NCBI RefSeq assembly: GCF_003097135.1
Contig: NZ_QEQL01000003.1
Location: forward strand, 496,001 to 560,000
Direction: 5' to 3'
Length of the DNA: 64,000 nt
Source of the DNA: Pseudomonas sp. URIL14HWK12:I12
GTDB taxonomy: Bacteria; Pseudomonadota; Gammaproteobacteria; Pseudomonadales; Pseudomonadaceae
Made by a program: the position numbers and the translations under genes. Positions 33,536 through 43,622 of this stretch are shown here, in pieces. Below the pieces are notes generated by a model. That model saw nothing but the letters and a program-made list of their open reading frames with translations, made no database searches and was not told where the DNA came from. How positions within the stretch are numbered: position 1 is the first letter of the stretch; each line of letters starts with the position of its first letter.

Positions 33536-34122
33536 ACCTGAAGGCGCAGCAACATTGGGTATTCGACATGGACGGTACCTTGACCGTCGCTGTGCATGAT
33601 TTTGCGGCGATTCGCCAGGCGCTGGGGATCCCGGCCGAAGAAGATATCCTCGGCCACCTGGCAGCCTTGCCTGCCGAAGAAGCCGAACGCAAGCACGCCT
33701 GGTTGCTCGAGCACGAACGTGAGCTGGCCGTCGGTGCCCAGGCAGCCCCCGGTGCGGTGGCGCTGGTGCGCGCGCTGCACGCCCGTGGCTGCCGGCTGGC
33801 GGTGCTGACCCGCAACGCGCGCGAACTTGCACACATCACCCTGGCGGCCATTGGCGTGGACGATTGTTTCGATGTGGCCGACATCTATGGCCGCGATGAA
33901 GCAGCCCCCAAGCCCGACCCCGAAGGCCTGCACCTGATTGCCCGGCAATGGGGCGTGGCGCCGCGGGCACTGGTAATGGTCGGCGACTACCGCATCGACC
34001 TGGCCTGCGGCCGCGCAGCCACAGCTGGCACGGTGCTGGTCAACCTGCCTGAGAACCCCTGGCCGGACCTGGCCGATGCGCATTTCACCGATTGCGCGGC
34101 CATGCTTGAAGCGCTGAGCTGA
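33532..34122 (+). CDS. HAD superfamily hydrolase (phosphatase)
   Basis: Haloacid dehalogenase-type phosphatase, 196 aa. Motif I is FDMDGTLTV near residue 12 (nucleophile Asp and the second Asp two residues later). Motif II is VLTRN near 90, the motif III Lys is in APKPDPEG near 130, and motif IV is VGDYRIDL near 150. A helical cap lies between motif I and II. The substrate is unknown. ATG at 33532 overlaps the tesB stop (ATGA); an upstream in-frame TTG is not needed. The gene converges with plsY, leaving 9 bp between stops. Confidence 0.9.
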   Translation: MNLKAQQHWVFDMDGTLTVAVHDFAAIRQALGIPAEEDILGHLAALPAEEAERKHAWLLEHERELAVGAQAAPGAVALVRALHARGCRLAVLTRNARELAHITLAAIGVDDCFDVADIYGRDEAAPKPDPEGLHLIARQWGVAPRALVMVGDYRIDLACGRAATAGTVLVNLPENPWPDLADAHFTDCAAMLEALS

Positions 34123-34131
34123 AGCGCCGCT

Positions 34132-34701
34132 TCAGAAGTGCCGCTCGCGACCGGCGAACAGGTCGCGCAGATTGCCACGGTGGCGCCAGACGATCAGCAA
34201 TGTGAGCACAGCCATTGGCAGCAGCGCGCCGGGGGCCTTCCAGGCCAGCAGCGGCAGTGTCAGCGGAGTGGCCAGCAGGGACGCCAGCGAGCTGGTGCGG
34301 CTCAGGTAGAACGCCAGCAGCCAGACGGCCATCGCCAGCAAAAGGGCCGGGGGGTAGAGTGCCAACAGCATCCCGGCGGCGGTGGCCACGCCCTTGCCGC
34401 CGCGGAAGCGGAAATACAGCGGAAACATATGCCCCAGCACCGCGCACAAACCGACCCAGGCCTGGCCCTGAAGCGACATCCCCAGGGCTTTGGCCAACAG
34501 CACCGGCACGAACCCTTTGGCCAGATCGCCGAACAATGTGAGAATGGCGAGCTTGCGCCCAGCCAGGCGCAGCATGTTGGTGGCGCCTGCGTTGCCGGAG
34601 CCGCTTTCGCGCGGGTCGGGCTTGCCGGCCAGGCGGCTCAGCACAATCGCGAACGAGACCGAACCAAGCAGGTAAGCGAGCAGAGCCAGCAACCAAGACA
34701 T
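34132..34701 (-). CDS. plsY: PlsY, acyl-phosphate glycerol-3-phosphate acyltransferase
   Basis: Inner-membrane acyltransferase, 189 aa with five hydrophobic segments. It transfers an acyl chain from acyl-phosphate to glycerol-3-phosphate at the start of phospholipid synthesis. The conserved motifs are [33 protein letters not shown] near residues 11-43 (cited for position), [21 protein letters not shown] near 95-115, and the terminal segment [17 protein letters not shown]. It is divergent from folB as usual in gammaproteobacteria, but the gene on its other side is not tsaD. Confidence 0.96.
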   Translation of the reverse strand: MSWLLALLAYLLGSVSFAIVLSRLAGKPDPRESGSGNAGATNMLRLAGRKLAILTLFGDLAKGFVPVLLAKALGMSLQGQAWVGLCAVLGHMFPLYFRFRGGKGVATAAGMLLALYPPALLLAMAVWLLAFYLSRTSSLASLLATPLTLPLLAWKAPGALLPMAVLTLLIVWRHRGNLRDLFAGRERHF

Positions 34702-34775
34702 GTGGACTATTCCGGGCGGGGACGCCCCGATTCTAACGGCGCACCGCGCTGTTGTCGTGCAGTGGAGTGAAGTGT

Positions 34776-35132
34776 TTGGACAACGTGTTCATCGACGGCC
34801 TTGAAGTGGACACCGTCATCGGTGCCTACGACTGGGAGCGCAAGATCCGCCAGTGCCTGCGCCTGGACCTCACCTTCGGCTGGGACAATCGCCCGGCAGC
34901 GGCTGGCGACGACCTCGAAAAAGCCCTCGATTACGCCAAGGTCGCAGAGCGCGTTCAAGCGTTCGCCGACGCCTCGACGTTCATCCTGGTGGAAACGTTC
35001 GCCGAGCGCCTGGCTGAGGTGCTGATGAGCGAGTTCGGTATCCCGTGGCTGCGCCTGCGCCTGACCAAGCCCGGTGCTGTGCCGGCAGCGCGCGGTGGAG
35101 TGGGTGTGGAGATCGAGCGCGGATGCCGCTGA
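34776..35132 (+). CDS. folB: FolB, dihydroneopterin aldolase
   Basis: Tetrahydrofolate-pathway enzyme (118 aa) that cleaves 7,8-dihydroneopterin to 6-hydroxymethyl-dihydropterin. The sequence starts [22 protein letters not shown] from a TTG codon at 34776, which has GGAG 9 nt upstream and gives the usual family length; no ATG fits. The conserved DYAKVAERV near residue 50, [11 protein letters not shown] near 70 and the C-terminal [19 protein letters not shown] are visible. It overlaps folK by 10 bp, and FolK uses its product. Confidence 0.95.
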   Translation: MDNVFIDGLEVDTVIGAYDWERKIRQCLRLDLTFGWDNRPAAAGDDLEKALDYAKVAERVQAFADASTFILVETFAERLAEVLMSEFGIPWLRLRLTKPGAVPAARGGVGVEIERGCR

Positions 35133-35629
35133 CACGGGTTTACCTGGGCGTCGGTAGCAATATCGACCGCCATCGCCACATCGGTGCCGGGCTGGATGCG
35201 CTGGCGGGGTTTCTGACGCAGATGCAGTGCTCGCCGGTGTTCGAGAGCGAGCCGGTGGGCGTGCGCAGCGGGCCATTCTTCAACCTGGTGGTCACCGGCC
35301 TGACCGACCTTGGGCTGATGGAGCTGAGCCGTACGCTCAAATTCATCGAGGCGGACAACGGCCGTTATGCGCCCGACCGGGTCGGGCTGCCGTTGGATAT
35401 CGACGTGCTGCTGTATGGCGAGAAAGTAGGCAATTTCGAGGGCCTGGTGTTACCGCGCGCCGAAATCCTCAAAAATGCCTTCGTGCTCTGGCCGCTCAGT
35501 TTGCTCGCCCCGGACCGGCTGCATCCGGTAGAGCAACGCAGCTTTGCTCAACTGTGGGAACAGGCCCGAATCGATCAGCGCTTGGTGCCGGCGCCCTTCG
35601 AGTGGCAGGGGCGGCAGCTGACGCCCTGA
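35123..35629 (+). CDS. folK: FolK, HPPK pyrophosphokinase
   Basis: 6-hydroxymethyl-7,8-dihydropterin pyrophosphokinase, 168 aa, the step after FolB in folate synthesis. Typical elements are VYLGVGSNIDRHRHI at the start, FFNLVVTGLT near residue 50 and the signature RVGLPLDIDVLLYG near 85, with the acidic pair binding Mg-ATP. ATG at 35123 lies inside the folB end. A 20-base hairpin covers the stop codon region. Confidence 0.95.
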   Translation: MPLTRVYLGVGSNIDRHRHIGAGLDALAGFLTQMQCSPVFESEPVGVRSGPFFNLVVTGLTDLGLMELSRTLKFIEADNGRYAPDRVGLPLDIDVLLYGEKVGNFEGLVLPRAEILKNAFVLWPLSLLAPDRLHPVEQRSFAQLWEQARIDQRLVPAPFEWQGRQLTP

Positions 35630-35640
35630 ACCCAGGGCGT
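35621..35640. terminator. Hairpin between convergent folK and cca
   Basis: ACGCCCTG-AACC-CAGGGCGT is a perfect 8-bp stem with a 4-nt loop that includes the folK stop codon. There is no U-run on either strand, so it is at best a weak bidirectional end signal or an mRNA 3'-protecting hairpin. Confidence 0.35.
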
Positions 35641-35675
35641 TACGTAGCCAACGGCCTTTGCACCCCTTCATCCGG

Positions 35676-36776
35676 TCATCGGGTGGGCTGCCTGGCAGGC
35701 AGGGCCTGGAGCCGGGCCTGCTTCAGCGCCTCGCCCAACGCCTGGCCACCGAGCCCTTGTGCAATCAACGGCTGGGCCTGAACGGCGCGTACGCGTTGCA
35801 TGGCGTCGACCAGCCATTCGCGCAGGGCGAAGCCCTCGGGGTGCACTACCTCCAATACGTCCAGAAATGCCTCGAAGCGTTGCGGCCGGCGGAAGATGTC
35901 GAAATGCTGGAGCAGGTCGAGCAGCACCGCTGGCTCAAGCGTATCGGCCTGTGCGGCAAGCCCGGCATAGCGCTCAAGCAACACCGCCAATTCCAGGCAC
36001 TCGCGCGGGACCTTGAGCCTTTCGCTCAGGGTACGCGCGCCGTCGCCCATGCCGTGCAGCAGGCAGGCCCACCGCCCCGGCAGCGGTAGCTTCGCCTGTG
36101 CTGTACTCTGCAGGGCGTCAGCGTGCCGCGCAGACCAACGCACCCCCGGCATCAGCTCGCCCAGAGCGCCGCAGTCCGCGAGCGTCTGGATGAACACCTC
36201 CGGGCTGGGCTCCATCAACGCCCTGGCAATTTCCTTCCAGCTTCTTTCCGGCGTGAGCGCTTGCAACTCCCCCGATTCGGCCAGTTGCCGCATCAGCTCC
36301 AGAGTATCGGGTGCCACGGTGAAGCCCAGCGTGGCATAGCGCGCGGCGAACCGTGCCACTCGCAGCACCCGCAGCGGGTCTTCTGCAAAGGCAGGCGCCA
36401 CATGACGCAATAGGCGCAAGGCAAGGTCTTGCTGGCCACCGTAGGGGTCGATGACCTGGCCGTGGTCATCCTCAGCCATGGCGTTGATGGTCAGGTCGCG
36501 GCGTGCCAGGTCCTGCTCGAGGGTTACATTCGGGCTGGCATGGAAAGTAAACCCACCGTAACCCCTCCCGCTTTTGCGCTCTGTGCGCGCCAACGCGTAT
36601 TCCTCACCCGTGTCAGGGTGAAGGAAGACCGGGAAGTCGGCACCCACGGGCTTGTAGCCCAATGCCTGCATCTGCTCGACGCTGGCGCCTACCACCACCC
36701 GGTCGATGTCAGTCACTGGGCGCCCCAGCAAACGGTCGCGTACTGCGCCACCGACTGTGTAGATCTGCATGCTCAT
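35676..36776 (-). CDS. cca: CCA-adding tRNA nucleotidyltransferase
   Basis: Class II tRNA nucleotidyltransferase (366 aa) that builds or repairs the 3' CCA of tRNA. The catalytic [17 protein letters not shown] near residues 9-25 shows the metal-binding Dx[11 protein letters not shown] near 110 the B motif, and [16 protein letters not shown] near 150 the template-binding region. The C-terminal part is shorter than the 412-aa E. coli enzyme. Where E. coli has an HD phosphohydrolase motif, this protein reads LLHGMGDG, so the HD activity is probably absent. GGAGG lies 6 nt before the first ATG (MSMQ); a second ATG is two codons on. Confidence 0.94.
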   Translation of the reverse strand: MSMQIYTVGGAVRDRLLGRPVTDIDRVVVGASVEQMQALGYKPVGADFPVFLHPDTGEEYALARTERKSGRGYGGFTFHASPNVTLEQDLARRDLTINAMAEDDHGQVIDPYGGQQDLALRLLRHVAPAFAEDPLRVLRVARFAARYATLGFTVAPDTLELMRQLAESGELQALTPERSWKEIARALMEPSPEVFIQTLADCGALGELMPGVRWSARHADALQSTAQAKLPLPGRWACLLHGMGDGARTLSERLKVPRECLELAVLLERYAGLAAQADTLEPAVLLDLLQHFDIFRRPQRFEAFLDVLEVVHPEGFALREWLVDAMQRVRAVQAQPLIAQGLGGQALGEALKQARLQALPARQPTR

Positions 36777-36829
36777 CGAAAACCTCCGTCAGCGCGACAG
36801 GATACGCGCTGGCGGAGGGGCAGGGGAGG

Positions 36830-38392
36830 TCACAGATGGACCACGGCCATGTCCATGCGGCCGTAATCACCTTCGTTACCTTCAGTACGCGGCGGCATGT
36901 GGTGGGTTTTCATCACCTGGTCGTCCTGCACCGTTTCAAGGTGAACGTCAAAACCCCACAGCCGATGCAAATGGCGCATCACCTCTTCGGTCGATTCGCC
37001 CAGCGGCTTGCGGTTGTGCTGGGTGTGGCGCAGGGTCAGGGAGCGGTCGCCGCGACGGTCGACGCTCCAGATCTGCACGTTCGGCTCCCGGTTGCCCAGG
37101 TTGTATTGGGCAGCCAGCGACTCACGAATCTGCCGGTAGCCGTTCTCGTCATGAATGGCGGGCACCAACAGGTCGTCACGTTGGTCGTCGTCGAGAATAG
37201 TGAACAGCTTGAGGTCGCGGATCACTTTGGGTGAGAGGTACTGCAGGATGAAGCTCTCATCCTTGAAGCTGTTCATGGCGAATTTCACCGTGGCCAGCCA
37301 GTCGCTGCCGGCGATGTCCGGAAACCAGCGCCGGTCTTCGTCGTCAGGGTTCTCGCAGATCCTCCGAATGTCGCGGAACATGGCAAAACCCAGTGCATAA
37401 GGGTTGATGCCACTGTAGTAAGGGCTGTCGTAGCCTGGCTGGAACACCACACTGGTGTGTGATTGCAGAAACTCCATCATGAACCCGTCAGTAACCAGCC
37501 CTTCGTCGTACAGGTCGTTGAGCAGGGTGTAGTGCCAGAAGGTCGCCCAGCCCTCGTTCATGACCTGGGTCTGGCGCTGTGGATAAAAGTACTGCGCGAT
37601 CTTGCGCACGATCCTCACCACTTCGCGCTGCCACGGCTCCAGTAAAGGGGCGTGCTTCTCGATGAAATAGAGGATGTTTTCCTGCGGCTCGGCCGGGAAG
37701 CGCGCTTCATCAGCCTCATGTGCCTTGCCCGCGCCCTTTGGAATAGTGCGCCACAGGTCGTTGATCTGCCGCTGCAGATGTTCCTCGCGATCTTTCTGGC
37801 GGCGCCGCTCCTCTTCGGCCGAGATCGGGTAGGGGCGCTTGTAGCGGTCGACGCCGTAATTCATCAGGGCGTGGCATGAATCGAGCAATTCCTCCACCGC
37901 GTCGATGCCATGGCGCTCTTCGCACTGCATGATGTACTGCTTGGCGAACACCAGGTAATCGATGATCGAGCTGGCGTCGGTCCAGGTGCGGAACAGATAG
38001 TTACCCTTGAAGAAACTGTTGTGCCCGTAGCAGGCGTGGGCAATCACCAGCGCCTGCATGCACATGGTGTTCTCTTCCATCAGGTACGCGATGCACGGGT
38101 CGGAGTTGATCACGATCTCGTAAGCCAGGCCCATCTGGCCACGGGTGTAGGACTTTTCAGTACTCAGGAAATGCTTGCCGTAGGACCAATGGTGGTAGCC
38201 CAACGGCATGCCCACAGAGGCGTAGGCGTCCATCATCTGCTCGGCGGTGATCACCTCGATCTGATTGGGGTAGGTGTCCAGCGCATAGCGCTCGGCAATA
38301 CGGCTTATCTCCTTGTCGTAGGTACGGATCAGGTCGAAGGTCCATTCCGAGCCTTCGGACAGGGGCTGGCGTTTATGCTCTTTGGCGGTCAT
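36830..38392 (-). CDS. SpoVR family protein (YcgB)
   Basis: SpoVR/YcgB family protein of 520 aa. Family landmarks are [13 protein letters not shown] near residue 18, [15 protein letters not shown] near 60, [16 protein letters not shown] near 95, [19 protein letters not shown] near 120 and [11 protein letters not shown] near 275 (an HExxH-less Glu/His set). No enzyme activity is established. In Proteobacteria it is almost always encoded with yeaH and prkA, as here, and the set is linked with stationary phase and nitrogen starvation responses. The ATG overlaps the yeaH stop by 4 bp. Confidence 0.93.
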   Translation of the reverse strand: MTAKEHKRQPLSEGSEWTFDLIRTYDKEISRIAERYALDTYPNQIEVITAEQMMDAYASVGMPLGYHHWSYGKHFLSTEKSYTRGQMGLAYEIVINSDPCIAYLMEENTMCMQALVIAHACYGHNSFFKGNYLFRTWTDASSIIDYLVFAKQYIMQCEERHGIDAVEELLDSCHALMNYGVDRYKRPYPISAEEERRRQKDREEHLQRQINDLWRTIPKGAGKAHEADEARFPAEPQENILYFIEKHAPLLEPWQREVVRIVRKIAQYFYPQRQTQVMNEGWATFWHYTLLNDLYDEGLVTDGFMMEFLQSHTSVVFQPGYDSPYYSGINPYALGFAMFRDIRRICENPDDEDRRWFPDIAGSDWLATVKFAMNSFKDESFILQYLSPKVIRDLKLFTILDDDQRDDLLVPAIHDENGYRQIRESLAAQYNLGNREPNVQIWSVDRRGDRSLTLRHTQHNRKPLGESTEEVMRHLHRLWGFDVHLETVQDDQVMKTHHMPPRTEGNEGDYGRMDMAVVHL

Positions 38393-39660
38393 GTGGCTAA
38401 CCTGCGCTGGAAGAGTTCTCGGAAGACCGGGTAGATGTCGCCGGCCGTGACCAGTTGCTGTTGGGCGAAGGCATCGGGGAACTGCTCGCCGATGCGTTCG
38501 TATTCGAACCACAGGGCCTGATGTTCGCGCGGGGTAATCTCCACATAGGTGTAGTACTGCACGAACGGCATGATCTGTTTGGCCAGAATATCCCGGCAGA
38601 TGGGCGAGTCATCGTTCCAGTTGTCGCCATCGGAAGCCTGGGCTGCATAGATGTTCCACTCATTGGCCGGGTAGCGCTCGGCCATGATTTCCTGCATCAA
38701 CTTGAGGGCGCTGGAAACAATAGTGCCGCCGGTCTCGCGGGAATAGAAAAACTCTTCTTCGTCCACCTCGCGCGCACTGGTGTGGTGGCGGATGAATACC
38801 ACTTCGATCTTGTCGTAATTACGCTTGAGAAACAGATACAGCAGAATGAAAAAGCGCTTGGCGACGTCTTTGGTCGCTTGGGTCATGGAACCTGAGACGT
38901 CCATCAGGCAAAACATCACCGCCTTGGAGCTGGGGTTGGGGTGCTTGACCAGCAGGTTGTACTTGAGGTCGAAAGTATCGAGAAACGGCAGCCGGTGAAT
39001 GCGCGCCGACAACCGCTCTATTTCCTCCTGAAGCGCCTTGATGTCGGAAAAGTTGTCGGGCTCTTCACGCAGCAGGCGCTCCATCTCTGCCTTGGCTTCA
39101 CGCAGTTTGGCCCGGCTGCTGCCAGTCAGGGCGATTCGCCGGGCATGGGCTGAGCGCAAGGTACGGATGATATTGATACGTGAGGGGTTGCCCTCGCTGG
39201 CGACGCCGGCTCGCACCGTCTTAAAGGTGTCCATGCCGGCCAGGTTGCGTTTGACCAGGTTTGGTAATTCCAGGTCTTCGAACATGAACTCGAGAAACTC
39301 TTCCTGGGTGATCTGGAAGACGAATTCGTCCATCCCCTCGCCCGAATTACCCGCCTTGCCGCCCCCACGGCCGCCGCCCCCACCTTGCGGGCGGGGTATG
39401 TGTTCACCGGCGGTGAATTCCTTGTTCCCCGGATGCACCACGGTCTGCTTGCCGCCCCGGCCGTGATGCAGCACCGGTTCATCGGTGTCGCGGCCAGGGA
39501 TGCTGATCTGCTCGCCATGTTCCATGTCGGTTATGGAGCGGCGGCTTACAGCTTCTTCCACGGCTTTCTTGATGTGCTCACGGTAACGCCGCAAAAAGCG
39601 CTGGCGGTTGACCGTGCTCTTGTTCTTGCCATTCAGGCGTCGGTCGATGACGTAACTCAT
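38389..39660 (-). CDS. YeaH/YhbH family protein (UPF0229), VWA-domain partner of PrkA
   Basis: UPF0229 protein, 423 aa, starting [23 protein letters not shown] Gly-rich linker ([19 protein letters not shown]) is near residues 110-130. A C-terminal von Willebrand A-like domain carries the MIDAS motif DVSGSMT near residue 260 and ETGGT near 310. The family works with the PrkA (YeaG) kinase in stress physiology, with mechanism unknown. An upstream in-frame extension overlapping the intergenic region is not supported. It follows prkA by 123 nt. Confidence 0.93.
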   Translation of the reverse strand: MSYVIDRRLNGKNKSTVNRQRFLRRYREHIKKAVEEAVSRRSITDMEHGEQISIPGRDTDEPVLHHGRGGKQTVVHPGNKEFTAGEHIPRPQGGGGGRGGGKAGNSGEGMDEFVFQITQEEFLEFMFEDLELPNLVKRNLAGMDTFKTVRAGVASEGNPSRINIIRTLRSAHARRIALTGSSRAKLREAKAEMERLLREEPDNFSDIKALQEEIERLSARIHRLPFLDTFDLKYNLLVKHPNPSSKAVMFCLMDVSGSMTQATKDVAKRFFILLYLFLKRNYDKIEVVFIRHHTSAREVDEEEFFYSRETGGTIVSSALKLMQEIMAERYPANEWNIYAAQASDGDNWNDDSPICRDILAKQIMPFVQYYTYVEITPREHQALWFEYERIGEQFPDAFAQQQLVTAGDIYPVFRELFQRRLAT

Positions 39661-39783
39661 AGGCCCCTCCGGGGGCAGCTCAAGGCTCGGTAGGTGCCGA
39701 GCCCCAAGCCGCAAGTGTGAGTCAGGCGCACGCCGGCACGGGGCCGGCGGCACTTGAGGCTTGTCGCTTGCAGCTTTTTAGCT

Positions 39784-41706
39784 TTACTGCGATTTACGCA
39801 CGCGCAGGTACCATTCCGACAACAGGCGCACCTGTTTCTCGGTATAGCCGCGCTCGACCATTCGAGTGACGAAGTCGCTGTGTTTCTTCTGGTCCTCTTT
39901 GCTTGCCTTGGCGTTGAAGCTGATAACCGGCAGCAGGTCTTCGGTATTGGAGAACATCTTCTTCTCGATCACCACCCGGAGCTTCTCATAGCTGAGCCAG
40001 GCCGGGTTCTTACCGTTGTTGTTGGCACGGGCACGCAGCACGAAGTTGACGATCTCGTTGCGGAAGTCTTTGGGGTTGCTGATGCCTGCAGGTTTCTCGA
40101 TTTTTTCCAGTTCCTCGTTCAACGCAACGCGGTTGAGAATTTCGCCGGTTTCCGGGTCGCGGTATTCCTGATCCTGAATCCAGAAATCCGCGTAGAGCAC
40201 GTAGCGGTCGAAAATGTTCTGGCCATACTCGCTGTAGGACTCCAGGTAGGCAGTCTGGATCTCCTTGCCGATGAACTCGATGTAACGCGGTGCCAGGTAT
40301 TCCTTCAGAAAGCGCAGGTAACGTTCACGCACTTCGGCAGGGAACTGCTCCTGCTCGATCTGGTGTTCAAGCACGTAAAGCAGGTGTACGGGGTTGGCCG
40401 CAACCTCATGAGGGTCGAAGTTGAACACCTTGGAGAGAATCTTGAAGGCAAAACGCGTGGAAAGGCCGGTCATGCCTTCATCGACGCCGGCCGAATCGCG
40501 GTACTCCTGAATCGACTTGGCCTTGGGGTCGGTATCTTTGAGGTTTTCGCCATCGTATACGCGCATCTTGGAGTAGATGTTGGAGTTTTCCGGCTCCTTG
40601 AGGCGCGACAGCGTGGTGAATTGCGCAAGCATCTTCAACGTATCGGGCGCGCAATGGGCCTGGGACAGCGAGCTGTTGACCAGCAGCTTGTCGTAGATAC
40701 GGATTTCATCGCTCACCCGCAGGCAATACGGCACCTTGACGATGTAGATCCGGTCGATGAAAGCTTCGTTGTTCTTGTTGTTACGGAAGGTATGCCATTC
40801 CGATTCGTTGGAGTGGGCGAGCAAGATGCCGTTGTAGGGAATCGCGCCCAGGCCTTCGGTACTGTTGTAGTTGCCTTCCTGGGTGGCGGTGAGCAGTGGG
40901 TGGAGCACCTTGATCGGCGCCTTGAACATCTCGACGAATTCCATCATCCCCTGGTTCGCGCGGCAGAGCGCACCGGAATAGCTATAAGCATCGGCGTCGT
41001 TCTGTGGGAATTCCTCAAGCTTGCGGATATCGACTTTACCGACCAGCGCGGAGATATCCTGGTTGTTTTCATCCCCCGGCTCGGTCTTGGCGATCGCGAT
41101 CTGGTTGAGGATCGACGGGTACAGCTTCACCACTTTGAACTGGCTGATATCGCCCCCGAACTCTGCCAGCCGCTTGGTGGCCCAGGGCGACATGATCGAG
41201 CTGATGTAGCGCGGGGGAATACCGTAGTCTTCCTGAAGAATCTGCGCGTCTTCGGCGGGGTTGAACAGCCCCAGCGGAGACTCGAATACGGGCGAACCCT
41301 TGATGGCATAGAAAGGTGTCTTCTCCATCAACTGCTTGAGTTTTTCGGCCAGCGATGACTTCCCGCCGCCTACCGGCCCCAGCAGGTAAAGAATCTGTTT
41401 CTTTTCTTCCAGGCCCTGGGCTGCATGCCGGAAGTACGACACGATCTGGTCGATGCACTCTTCCATGCCATGGAAGTCCTGAAACGCCGGGTAGCGGCGA
41501 ATCACCTTGTTGGAAAAGATGCGCGACAGCCTGGGGTCGAGTGACGTATCGACCAGTTCGGGCTCCCCGATGGCCATGAGGATACGTTCAGGTGCCGAGG
41601 CGTAGGCGCTTCGGTCGCTTTTGCAGAGTTCGAGATACTCCTGCAGGCTAAGCTCTTCCTGACGGGTGGTTTCAAAACGTTGCTGAAAGTGGCTAAAAAT
41701 ACTCAT
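39784..41706 (-). CDS. prkA: PrkA (YeaG) family serine protein kinase
   Basis: PrkA/YeaG family protein of 640 aa, the normal length. The N-terminal AAA+ module has Walker A LLGPVGGGKSSLAEKL near residues 100-115. The C-terminal half matches the PrkA kinase domain (LSTRFAFKILSKVF, YLAPRYIEFIGKEIQ). The protein is described as a serine kinase, and related proteins have AAA+ protease-like behaviour. It is the first gene of prkA-yeaH-spoVR. ATG at 41706 is chosen over a TTG three codons upstream. Confidence 0.95.
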   Translation of the reverse strand: MSIFSHFQQRFETTRQEELSLQEYLELCKSDRSAYASAPERILMAIGEPELVDTSLDPRLSRIFSNKVIRRYPAFQDFHGMEECIDQIVSYFRHAAQGLEEKKQILYLLGPVGGGKSSLAEKLKQLMEKTPFYAIKGSPVFESPLGLFNPAEDAQILQEDYGIPPRYISSIMSPWATKRLAEFGGDISQFKVVKLYPSILNQIAIAKTEPGDENNQDISALVGKVDIRKLEEFPQNDADAYSYSGALCRANQGMMEFVEMFKAPIKVLHPLLTATQEGNYNSTEGLGAIPYNGILLAHSNESEWHTFRNNKNNEAFIDRIYIVKVPYCLRVSDEIRIYDKLLVNSSLSQAHCAPDTLKMLAQFTTLSRLKEPENSNIYSKMRVYDGENLKDTDPKAKSIQEYRDSAGVDEGMTGLSTRFAFKILSKVFNFDPHEVAANPVHLLYVLEHQIEQEQFPAEVRERYLRFLKEYLAPRYIEFIGKEIQTAYLESYSEYGQNIFDRYVLYADFWIQDQEYRDPETGEILNRVALNEELEKIEKPAGISNPKDFRNEIVNFVLRARANNNGKNPAWLSYEKLRVVIEKKMFSNTEDLLPVISFNAKASKEDQKKHSDFVTRMVERGYTEKQVRLLSEWYLRVRKSQ

Positions 41707-41988
41707 GGACGTCAACCTCGCTCGATACGTGGAGCCGACGCCGGATCACTCAGCGATGCTGGCAGGTGGACGTGTCCGTGTATCCACCTGTTTCCCCCCA
41801 TGCACCTGAAGCTTGGTACCGGTGACCCGCGCGCCGGTGTACCGGCTCTCCCCTGTTCTGGATGGCCTGAAATAAAGAATAGATGGGAATCACAGACTTC
41901 AAGGGAGAAGCTGCCCGAAAGTCGCCGCCGCCGTTCGTCGGGCAGGCTGGGGGCCGCATGGGGCGGGGCACGGGGCCCCGAAAAAAAA
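41707..41988 (-). promoter_or_regulatory. prkA: prkA upstream region with strong inverted repeat
   Basis: Region of 282 bp between glpE and prkA on the minus strand. It contains CAGGTGGA-N12-TCCACCTG (41763-41790), a perfect 8-bp inverted repeat about 60-85 nt before the prkA ATG, and GCCGGT-GT-ACCGGC (41833-41846). If transcribed, both would be leader hairpins; as DNA they could be operators. No confident -10/-35 or -24/-12 pair was found. Confidence 0.4.
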
Positions 41989-42318
41989 TTATTTATCTAC
42001 GCCGGGGGCTACGCATTCAGGGTAAGTAGAGCGCCACAGCTCGAAGCCGCCGTCGAGGCTGTACACCTCGGAAAACCCCTGGCCCGCCAGATAGGCCGCT
42101 GCGCTCTGGCTGGAGTTTCCGTGGTAGCACACCACAACCAGCGGCACATCGAGGTCGGCGCGAGTGATGAAATCGTGCAGGGAATGGTTGTCCAGATGGC
42201 GCGCGCCATCGATGTGGCCGGCCGCATAGGTATCAGGGTCGCGGATATCCACGAACACCGCGCCTTGCTCGCGCAATGCCAGGGCGTCGACCGGGGGGAT
42301 GCGTTTGAATTCGGACAT
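41989..42318 (-). CDS. glpE: GlpE, thiosulfate sulfurtransferase (single-domain rhodanese)
   Basis: Cytosolic rhodanese of 109 aa that moves sulfane sulfur from thiosulfate to an acceptor. The active-site loop is CYHGNSSQ with catalytic Cys64, as in E. coli GlpE. The substrate-side motifs [20 protein letters not shown] near residues 23-42 and LDGGFELWR near 88 are also present. It lies 25 nt after apaH on the same strand. Confidence 0.95.
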   Translation of the reverse strand: MSEFKRIPPVDALALREQGAVFVDIRDPDTYAAGHIDGARHLDNHSLHDFITRADLDVPLVVVCYHGNSSQSAAAYLAGQGFSEVYSLDGGFELWRSTYPECVAPGVDK

Positions 42319-42343
42319 CTTGAGCTCCAGTAACGGACAGGGG

Positions 42344-43153
42344 TCAGCAGCTGCAGCGGTGCAACTGCTGGGTATCGATATTCATCAGGGTCATGGCCCC
42401 ACCCCAGACGCAGCCGGTATCCAGAGCGGTCACGCCCGGTGCGTCGCAGCGGCCCTCCAGGGCCGCCCAGTGGCCAAACAGAATACGCGTTCCAGCAGCC
42501 TTGCGCTCAGGGTGGGCAAACCAGGGAGCGAAACCAGCAGGGGCTGTATCGGCGCCTTCCTTGGCTTTGAGGTCCAGGCGCCCATCTGCACTGCAGAAGC
42601 GCATGCGAGTGAAGTAGTTGGTGATCACTCGCAGCCGGTCGATACCACTGAGGGCCTTGTTCCATTTGCTGGGTTCGTTGCCGTACATCCCATCCAGGAA
42701 GCGCGGTAGCTGCTCGTCGCTCTTGAGGGTCGCCTCTACTTCGGCCGCCAGCCGTAGCGCCTTCTCTATGCTCCATTGCGGCGCGATGCCGGCGTGTACC
42801 ATGGCCAGGTTGCGCGCTGGGTCGTAATGCATGAGTTTTTGCTGGCGCAGCCAGTCGAGCAGTACCTGTTTGTCGGGTGCCTCGAGAATGGCTTGCAGAG
42901 TGTCGCCACGCTTGAGGCGCTCGGGATTGCGTGCCACCGCCAGCAAGTGCAGGTCGTGATTGCCCAGCACACAGACCACGGCCTGGCGGATGCCGTAGAG
43001 AAAGCGCAGGGTTTCCAGCGATTGAGGGCCGCGGTTGACCAGGTCGCCTACCAGCCAGAGCTGGTCGCCAGCGGGGTCGAACGCTACCTCTTCGAGCAGG
43101 CACTTGAGCGGGGTCAGGCAGCCCTGCAGGTCACCGACGGCATAAGTGGCCAT
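42344..43153 (-). CDS. apaH: ApaH, symmetrical bis(5'-nucleosyl)-tetraphosphatase
   Basis: Metallophosphatase (269 aa) that splits Ap4A to two ADP and removes Np4N caps from RNA. The phosphoesterase motifs are YAVGDLQGC at the start, [11 protein letters not shown] near residue 35 and LGNHD near 62, with late His residues in RILFGHW near 225. The ATG overlaps the apaG stop by one nucleotide (TGATG). Confidence 0.96.
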   Translation of the reverse strand: MATYAVGDLQGCLTPLKCLLEEVAFDPAGDQLWLVGDLVNRGPQSLETLRFLYGIRQAVVCVLGNHDLHLLAVARNPERLKRGDTLQAILEAPDKQVLLDWLRQQKLMHYDPARNLAMVHAGIAPQWSIEKALRLAAEVEATLKSDEQLPRFLDGMYGNEPSKWNKALSGIDRLRVITNYFTRMRFCSADGRLDLKAKEGADTAPAGFAPWFAHPERKAAGTRILFGHWAALEGRCDAPGVTALDTGCVWGGAMTLMNIDTQQLHRCSC

Positions 43154-43533
43154 CAGTGCAGGGCCCCCGGCACGGCCAGGCGAAAGGGTGCGATGGGGGC
43201 TTCGAACGCCGTGCCGTCACTGGCAACCATCTGGTAGCTGCCCTGCATGCTGCCGACCACTGTCGGCATCACCGTGCCGCTGGTGTAAGTATGGCTACCG
43301 CCTGCATTGATCAGCGGCTGTTGGCCAACAACCCCCGGCCCACGTACTTCATCGACCTTGCCATTGCCGTCGGTGATGATCCAATGCCGCGACATCAAGG
43401 TGGCGGGCACGTCGCCGGTGTTTTCCAGGGTGATGGTGTAGGCGAACGCGTAGCGGCCCTGCTCTGGGCTGGACTGATCCGCCAGGTAGCGGGTGGCGAC
43501 GTGAACGTCGATCTGGTAGCGCGAATCAGGCAT
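43153..43533 (-). CDS. apaG: ApaG, DUF525 beta-sandwich protein
   Basis: Immunoglobulin-like-fold protein of 126 aa (Co2+/Mg2+ efflux-associated ApaG). It reads [33 protein letters not shown] at the start (located at residues 5-37), SRHWIITDG near 50, [12 protein letters not shown] near 64 and GSMQGSYQM near 95, all family landmarks. The molecular function is unsettled. ATG at 43533 is preferred over an upstream start. It sits between ksgA and apaH in the conserved surA-pdxA-ksgA-apaG-apaH order. Confidence 0.95.
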   Translation of the reverse strand: MPDSRYQIDVHVATRYLADQSSPEQGRYAFAYTITLENTGDVPATLMSRHWIITDGNGKVDEVRGPGVVGQQPLINAGGSHTYTSGTVMPTVVGSMQGSYQMVASDGTAFEAPIAPFRLAVPGALH

Positions 43534-43622
43534 GCGAAAACCTATCAATGCATTACACAATCAGGCCCCATGCGGGGCCCACGGCTTGAGTCTAGGCCAG
43601 ATCGGCACGCATGCGACGCAGC

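Noticed and set aside
39754..41358. Open frame of 534 codons on the plus strand
   Set aside because: Antisense of prkA, which is full length with intact motifs.
41971..41988. CGGGGCCCCG followed by eight A, resembling a terminator for glpE
   Set aside because: On the minus strand, where glpE is transcribed, the T-run precedes the stem, so the order is wrong for an intrinsic terminator; on the plus strand the tail is A, not U.
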